DNA from: Coleofasciculaceae cyanobacterium
GTDB taxonomy: Bacteria; Cyanobacteriota; Cyanobacteriia; Cyanobacteriales; Xenococcaceae
Direction of reading: 5' to 3'
Assembly (NCBI GenBank): GCA_036703275.1
Contig: DATNPK010000111.1
Location: forward strand, 124,001 to 188,000
Length of the DNA stretch: 64,000 bases
The number at the start of each line of letters is the position of its first letter. Position 1 is the first letter of the stretch. The translations under genes were made by a program, and so were the position numbers. Below, piece after piece: positions 59,355 to 64,000 of the stretch. The notes beneath the pieces are model-generated. The model did not search any database. It was not told where the DNA came from and saw nothing but the letters and a program-made list of their open reading frames with translations.

Positions 59355-59678
59355 TCAGCTTCTCTTGTTCTTGGTAGCGGAATTAAATATTGATTCAGCA
59401 TGATTTAGCACCTCGATCGCCTGTTCGGCACTGATTAATCGTTTTAGTACTACCTGTCCGATACTAGGCGTAGCTTGAAAATCTCGTTCAGGCTCTACTT
59501 CCACCATTAATACGGCATCCTCGACCGCATAAAGCCAAAGAATTTCTTGCTGCTGTAAGATACCACAGTCAAGACGTTTGATTTCAGGCTTTCGTCCCCA
59601 ACTAACCTGATCCCATAATCCGCCAAACTCCCAAACTCTGCCATAAATCCAGCCATCACTCAGAAAAAAATATTTCAC
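59355..59678 (-). CDS. Conserved cyanobacterial protein of unknown function
   Basis: 107 residues, MKYFFLSDGWIYGRVWEFGG, with many Trp residues, then LWLYAVEDAVLMVEVEP and IGQVVLKRLISAEQAIEVLN. I recall similar small proteins near psbB in several cyanobacteria. Soluble, no signal. Function unknown. Confidence 0.7.
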   Translation of the reverse strand: MKYFFLSDGWIYGRVWEFGGLWDQVSWGRKPEIKRLDCGILQQQEILWLYAVEDAVLMVEVEPERDFQATPSIGQVVLKRLISAEQAIEVLNHAESIFNSATKNKRS

Positions 59679-59859
59679 TGCGCCAAAAGTTATTTACGTC
59701 TAGAATTGGAAATTAACTAAAGTTTTGCAGGCTATCGGCTATTAATTTCCAACTCTTATTTATTTTTTAGAATAAGTCACAAATCATCATGCTTTAAAAG
59801 CCAGAATCGATATTCTTAGATTGGTTTAGCTTGTGGTAGTAAAGATTATGATAACTTAG

Positions 59860-60303
59860 TTAGGCGATCGCCAGTACATAATGATAAAACTCGTCAAATT
59901 TGCGATACCCCATTGATTGATAAAGATTTTGACCAATGCTATTAGTTACTTCTGTAGCGAGAATAATCCGAACAGCATTAGTAGATACAGCATATTCTTT
60001 AGCTGCGTTCATTAACGCTTTAGCAACTCCTTTGTTTCTTTCTGTTGGAAGTACAAACAAATCATTAAGAATCCAGACTCTTTGCATTGACACAGAAGAC
60101 CAAGATGGAAATAGCTGAGTATAACCAACGGGTTGATTATTTTTAGTAGCTAGCAAAATAACCGCATCTTGTTGCTGCAACCTGGTTTTAATAAACTGTT
60201 TTGCCTGTTTTAGATCGGAATTTTGTCGATAGAAGACTCGATATTGGTCAAACAAAAAAGCAACATCATTCAATTGTTTTATGTTGGCTTTAAATATTTC
60301 CAT
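59860..60303 (-). CDS. GNAT family N-acetyltransferase
   Basis: 147 residues. The CoA loop is ERNKGVAKALMNAAK after WILNDLFVLP, and the C-terminal NSIGQNLYQSMGYRKFDEF is standard. Substrate unknown. Confidence 0.85.
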   Translation of the reverse strand: MEIFKANIKQLNDVAFLFDQYRVFYRQNSDLKQAKQFIKTRLQQQDAVILLATKNNQPVGYTQLFPSWSSVSMQRVWILNDLFVLPTERNKGVAKALMNAAKEYAVSTNAVRIILATEVTNSIGQNLYQSMGYRKFDEFYHYVLAIA

Positions 60304-60721
60304 ATGCAGTTTTAGTTCAACGTAAAACCCGAAAAATGCCTTAATTATGGTTGGGTTATGCTGATGCTAAACCAACCAAAAGAGCGCGTCTAGATTGATT
60401 TGTTGGGTATTGAAAATTATTTTCAGCCCCTACCCCAATTCTCGCGCATTCACTCGATAGCCGCACTCTTGCTTTCGCACCCAATGCGGTGGGTGCTTGT
60501 CCTTACCGCAATGAGAATAAACGCCTTTCGGCGATATGCCCGTGCATAATTTGCCCTAAAGGATTCCCTTCGGTCTCGTAGCTTATCCGTAATAGACTAG
60601 CTTTACGTCGCAAAGTGCCGAACCCTTTAGGGGCTCGCTCGCCTTGGGGGAATTAGCCCAGCATTTTAGCCTAGACGTGGTAGTACTTGCTATTTGCTTT
60701 CTCAAATCAAAAACAATTTTT
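60304..60721. other. Gene-free stretch with MITE-like element
   Basis: No gene recognised. Most of it is the element at 60387-60677. Confidence 0.5.
60387..60677. mobile_element. Possible MITE or repeat insertion
   Basis: 291 bases bounded by CGTCTAG and CTAGACG (7-base inverted ends, with partial matching beyond). It is GC-richer than its surroundings and carries no ORF. It includes TTGCCCTAAAGGATTCCCTT and the CTTCGGTCTCG module of repeat copies 1 and 2. No target-site duplication was clear. A small non-autonomous element is plausible but unproven. Confidence 0.4.
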
Positions 60722-60901
60722 TTATACTTTCTCTTCAGGGAAAGTTTCGTTAAATTCTTCAATCAATTCGTCCAATTCTTCCAGGGCTTGATCGACGTCG
60801 ATCCTCAAAGTTCCTAAGTTTGGTCTCTCCAGAAGTTCTACTAAAGAATCTCTCTTAGAATTCATTTGTACGATTTTGGCTTTGATATCTACCTTGTCCA
60901 T
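60722..60901 (-). CDS. Small conserved helical protein
   Basis: 59 residues, MDKVDIKAKIVQMNSKRDSL, then RPNLGTLRIDVDQALEELDE and an acidic end. It looks like a two-helix coiled coil and resembles a short cyanobacterial family in my memory. Start is the first ATG, 70 bases from the divergent DUF2854 gene. Function unknown. Confidence 0.65.
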   Translation of the reverse strand: MDKVDIKAKIVQMNSKRDSLVELLERPNLGTLRIDVDQALEELDELIEEFNETFPEEKV

Positions 60902-60971
60902 AATTTTATTTAAACCTAGTATCCAATAGCTCTAGAATAGACAATATTAACAAATTTAAACAATTTTTTTT

Positions 60972-61511
60972 ATGTTGCGCAAAATACCATTAGCGGCAGT
61001 AGGCTTAACTGTGGGAGGAATTTTAACCGCTGTAGGATTTTATGCCTATGCCGTAGGGATGAACACTCTTAATCTAGCAGGTTTTTTCTATGGAATACCT
61101 CTACTGTTAGGTGGATTAGCCCTTAAAGCGTCTGAGCTTAAGCCAGTACCTTACATGGCAGAGACTACTCCAGAAGTAAAAGCATTGCGATCGCAAGCAA
61201 CTCCCACCCAAGAACAGTTACGTAAAGATGTAACTCGCTTTCGTTATGGGCAAGAAGCGCACCTGGATGACTGTTTGGCTAAATTCGGTTTAAGCCCCAC
61301 AGACGAAGAAAGACCAATATTAGCTGGCATTCAAGAACAATCTAGAGACGGTGCATATACTCTACTGATGCAATACTATTCACCCTTTTTCTCCTTAGAA
61401 GACTGGAAAGAAAGACAAGAGAAAATCGAAAAGTTTTTTGGTCCGGATATTAAAGCGGAAATTACTCAACCTAAAGAATCTCGCATTAATGTGGCATTAA
61501 TCAAATCTTAA
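60972..61511 (+). CDS. DUF2854 membrane protein
   Basis: 179 residues. Two N-terminal membrane helices (about 9-29 and 32-53; LAAVGLTVGGILTAVGFYAY) and a soluble C-terminal domain (QLRKDVTRFRYGQEAHLDDC, LLMQYYSPFFSLEDWKERQE). It matches DUF2854, a thylakoid-type family of cyanobacteria and plastids. Role unproven here. Ends convergent with rnhA. Confidence 0.8.
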   Translation: MLRKIPLAAVGLTVGGILTAVGFYAYAVGMNTLNLAGFFYGIPLLLGGLALKASELKPVPYMAETTPEVKALRSQATPTQEQLRKDVTRFRYGQEAHLDDCLAKFGLSPTDEERPILAGIQEQSRDGAYTLLMQYYSPFFSLEDWKERQEKIEKFFGPDIKAEITQPKESRINVALIKS

Positions 61512-61530
61512 GCTGAAACAAATGTAATAT

Positions 61531-62151
61531 TTAGATTGATTCGGCATAACCCACATCTAATGGTAAATTTCTCTGCTGTGCCGCTGCAACTGCTAGCCGA
61601 TCGCATCTCTCGTTTTCTGGTATCCCAGCATGACCTCTAACCCATTTGAACTCGACATTATGTATTTGACACAGATCGAGTAATTCTTGCCATAGATCGG
61701 GGTTTTTCGCCATTTCTTTGGTATTTCTGCGCCAACCGTTTGACTGCCATTTTTTTGCCCAGCCTTTAACCACTGCATCGACGATATATTTAGAGTCACT
61801 GTGTAGCTTGACTTGAGAATTAGGTTTAAGCGATTTTAAAGCGACGATCGCGCCCATCATCTCCATACGGTTATTAGTAGTAAGTTTGTAACCACCAGAC
61901 AGCTCTTCACGGCGATCGCCATCGATAATTACTGCACCATATCCCCCCGCACCAGGATTTCCCGTACAAGCACCATCTGTATAGATAATAATAGTGTTGG
62001 TGTCTTCTGAAAATGATTTTGGTTTAATTGTTAGCTTTATTTTAGAAGGTGCTGCTTTGGGTTTGAGAGTTTGCACGTAGCTTAATAATTCAGGCAACAA
62101 GGATTCAGGTAGAGATTCAACTTCCGTCATAATTCTATTTTTATAATCCAT
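61531..62151 (-). CDS. rnhA: Ribonuclease HI with N-terminal extension
   Basis: 206 residues from [20 protein letters not shown]. The catalytic set is visible: [14 protein letters not shown] (D), [10 protein letters not shown] (E), [10 protein letters not shown] (D) and [16 protein letters not shown] (D). It cleaves RNA in RNA:DNA hybrids. The 55-residue N-terminal addition ([19 protein letters not shown]) resembles VapB/DUF2281-like small helical domains; most RNase HI are about 155 residues. GAGG seven bases before the ATG supports 62151; a TTG at 62163 is possible. Confidence 0.9.
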   Translation of the reverse strand: MDYKNRIMTEVESLPESLLPELLSYVQTLKPKAAPSKIKLTIKPKSFSEDTNTIIIYTDGACTGNPGAGGYGAVIIDGDRREELSGGYKLTTNNRMEMMGAIVALKSLKPNSQVKLHSDSKYIVDAVVKGWAKKWQSNGWRRNTKEMAKNPDLWQELLDLCQIHNVEFKWVRGHAGIPENERCDRLAVAAAQQRNLPLDVGYAESI

Positions 62152-62352
62152 TGCTAACCTCAACCTCGTAATTTACGCCTATTATGATAATCCATTTAAA
62201 CTTGGGTTTTGCAAGGTTGAACAATCGCGATCGCTTACTCGAGCAAACATAAACATTGAGGAGCGATGTTAAAACAATTAAAACAACTGAGAAACTGATT
62301 GCATCAAGGAATAAACTTGATATTAGAAATCTATATTGATTAACAATTTAGT

Positions 62353-63201
62353 ATGCCGATAGTAGATGTTCGTGGTGTAAATCACTATTATGAGTGGATT
62401 AGACAGTCAGAAAACTCTTCCAAGCCCGTGATGGTTTTTGTTCATGGTTGGGGAGGCTCAGGAAGATACTGGAATAGTACTGCGATCGCTCTTGCCCATA
62501 ATTTTGATTGTCTGCTTTACGATTTACGTGGCTTTGGTCGTTCTACCTTACCAATAGATGCGCCAGATTTGGGATACGCTATGGAAGACTATGCCGACGA
62601 TTTGGCTGCTTTGTTAGATGCCTTAAATCTCGATCGAGTTTATCTGAACGCTCATTCAATGGGAGCTTCAATTGCTACCTTTTTTCTTAACCGCTACACA
62701 GAAAGAGTACAGCAGGCAATTCTTACCTGTAATGGAATTTTTGAATACGATGCCAAAGCCTTTGCCGCCTTTCACAAGTTTGGCGCATATGTAGTAAAGT
62801 TTCGCTATGACTGGTTTTTAAAATTTCCCTTTGCTGACAGAATGTTTATGGCGCGGTTTTTACATCGTCCAATTAATAAAAGCGATCGCCTAGCTTTCTT
62901 AGAAGATTTCTTGCTGGCTGACTACGAAGCTGCGGTAGGAACAATCTATACTTCCGTCAGTAAACAAGCCGTAGAAACTATGCCTCAAGAATTCGCCAAG
63001 TTAACCGTGCCTACTCTGATGGTGTCAGGAGAAAAAGACATTATTATCCCAGCGAAAATGGGGAAACAAGCGGCAGCTCTAAATGACAATATTCACTATA
63101 TAGAGCTGCCTCAAACCTCTCACTTTCCGATGCTAGAAGACAAGACAGCCTATTTGAAAGCAATTAAAGAATTTCTTCAAGTTAATAGCGCAGTTGCCTA
63201 A
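62353..63201 (+). CDS. Alpha/beta hydrolase
   Basis: 282 residues. Nucleophile S102 in NAHSMGASIA (GxSxG variant), oxyanion strand VHGWGGSGRYWNST, later Asp in VSGEKDIIIP and His in TSHFPMLED. No signal peptide. Substrate unknown; similar enzymes include esterases and haloperoxidase-like proteins. Confidence 0.85.
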   Translation: MPIVDVRGVNHYYEWIRQSENSSKPVMVFVHGWGGSGRYWNSTAIALAHNFDCLLYDLRGFGRSTLPIDAPDLGYAMEDYADDLAALLDALNLDRVYLNAHSMGASIATFFLNRYTERVQQAILTCNGIFEYDAKAFAAFHKFGAYVVKFRYDWFLKFPFADRMFMARFLHRPINKSDRLAFLEDFLLADYEAAVGTIYTSVSKQAVETMPQEFAKLTVPTLMVSGEKDIIIPAKMGKQAAALNDNIHYIELPQTSHFPMLEDKTAYLKAIKEFLQVNSAVA

Positions 63202-63328
63202 TCTACCAAATTAAGTCAATTCAAATCACGGCAGCAGCTCTTTTATCTGTGGACAAAATAATTCCCAGATTTAACTTATTAAGATAATTAATGCTCTTGC
63301 AAATAATTCCTGATTCTATTAGAAATAC

Positions 63329-63763
63329 ATGACAGAAAATAATCTTGTTGGTAGGTTAGAATCACTTCGTGATCGAGAGTTAATTCAAAAACTAGAATTA
63401 GCTAGCGTAGATTTGCTGTGGCTTAGTGAAGCAGAATATCCCTTTCAGGTATATTATTGCCAAGATGCAGCAAATTTTGCTCAAAACGTTTTATTGCAGC
63501 ATGATAATTATTCCCCTGAGCTAAAAATAGAGATTCAAGAATTTCACTCTTTCTTTGCCTCTGTTACCCAAGAACAAACATGGCACAATAAAGAGGAGAA
63601 AGACGAAATAAAACGTTATCAGGCTTTAGTAAATTTAATGGCAGAAAATTTAACAGATATCCGAGTTTATTTATTAGGACAAGTAGAAATTGATGTTTAT
63701 ATCTTGGGCGAAACGGCAAATAAAGCGATCGCTGGTTTAACTACTAAAGTAATTACAACTTGA
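63329..63763 (+). CDS. nuiA: Nuclease A inhibitor (NuiA) family protein
   Basis: 144 residues. Matches NuiA of Nostoc, which plugs the non-specific nuclease NucA: LWLSEAEYPFQVYYCQDAAN, then NLTDIRVYLLGQVEIDVYIL and AGLTTKVITT. The C-terminal half is most conserved. No nuclease gene is adjacent in this window. Start at ATG 63329. Confidence 0.82.
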   Translation: MTENNLVGRLESLRDRELIQKLELASVDLLWLSEAEYPFQVYYCQDAANFAQNVLLQHDNYSPELKIEIQEFHSFFASVTQEQTWHNKEEKDEIKRYQALVNLMAENLTDIRVYLLGQVEIDVYILGETANKAIAGLTTKVITT

Positions 63764-63881
63764 AGCAATTTGTATATTCTCTAAAATCATGACTTTTACG
63801 TTCATTTGCCACCTTTTTTATTCGCAAATCATAGCTTAAATCAGCAAGGTCTAATTTTCTTGCTTCTGAAATTGTTGCATC
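63753..63881 (-). pseudogene. Possible gene fragment (downstream part)
   Basis: About 42 codons reading DATISEARKLDLADLSYDL then RIKKVANERKSHD and ending CFKL-stop on the minus strand, without a clear start. It is in a different frame from the segment 63884-64000, which ends HTEVGR-stop just upstream. Together they look like one gene split by a frameshift. Family unrecognised; the end overlaps the 3' end of nuiA on the other strand. Confidence 0.35.
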
Positions 63882-63883
63882 AA

Positions 63884-64000
63884 CTATCTACCTACTTCTG
63901 TATGGTTATTGTTTCGACTTCGTTGTATTGCTTCAGTTAAAATATCTAAGTTTAATCCTGTATAAAATTTGTATTTTATTCTACTAAAAGCGATCGCCCT
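63884..64000 (-). other. Open frame at the right edge (partial)
   Basis: Thirty-eight codons reading KFYTGLNLDILTEAIQRSRN and then NNHTEVGR-stop, minus strand, continuing beyond the window. Protein-like composition; identity unknown. May be the first part of the fragment at 63753. Confidence 0.35.

Noticed and set aside
1-64000. tRNA and rRNA genes
   Set aside because: Scanned by eye for T-arm motifs and rRNA segments; none was convincing. A tRNAscan-SE run would settle it.

Overview
The window is cyanobacterial chromosome. It carries photosystem II genes (psbB, psbT), a high-light-inducible protein, the orange carotenoid protein with its recovery factor, heme oxygenase for bilin synthesis and the clock-output regulator RpaA. 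The HIP1 palindrome GCGATCGC is scattered throughout. Low GC, several glycosyltransferases, many GNATs and many short repeats suggest a unicellular or baeocyte-forming lineage (Pleurocapsales/Stanieria-like). That placement is inference. No rRNA, tRNA, CRISPR array, integrase or intact insertion sequence was seen.

Layout. 1-3.4 kb: glycine cleavage genes gcvH and gcvP (gcvP runs off the left edge). 3.5-9.4 kb: a decayed accessory stretch with a frameshifted secreted protein, GST and HAD remnants, dispersed palindromic repeats, a thioesterase, a TetR regulator with two matching operators, and an FAD monooxygenase cut by one in-frame stop. 9.4-20.6 kb: pentapeptide protein, DICT/HD sensor, radical SAM protein, small cyanobacterial families, an outer-membrane barrel, an ABC exporter with degenerate ATPase motifs, glyoxalase II, DUF3386 and Nfu. 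20.7-25.5 kb: a cobalamin riboswitch ahead of a CbiX-like chelatase, an HLIP, FeSOD, FRP and OCP. 25.9-30.1 kb: a GH116 glucosidase and two toxin-antitoxin loci whose toxins are both disrupted. 30.3-45 kb: dynamin-like GTPase, rhomboid, antiporter, NUDIX, heme oxygenase, rpaA, ribulokinase, glycosyltransferases, MFS, recO, deoC, ispD. 45-52.7 kb: GT9, HD hydrolase, RHH protein, sufA, sdhB, a TIGR03032 pseudogene, HhH and TM2 proteins. 52.8-59 kb: psbB-psbT-nrdR-rpsA-HAD-metK, all on the minus strand. 59-64 kb: small conserved proteins, a MITE-like element, DUF2854, RNase HI, an alpha/beta hydrolase and a NuiA-like nuclease inhibitor.

Two themes stand out. First, photo-oxidative defence is concentrated at 22-25.5 kb. 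sodB and ocp share an upstream two-box element: 17 identical bases, a spacer of exactly 24, then a 10-base identical core. It is present nowhere else that I could find in the window and looks like an uncharacterised common control site. Second, at least five genes are broken by single nonsense or frameshift lesions while otherwise well preserved. This points to recent decay, or to sequence errors that should be excluded from reads.
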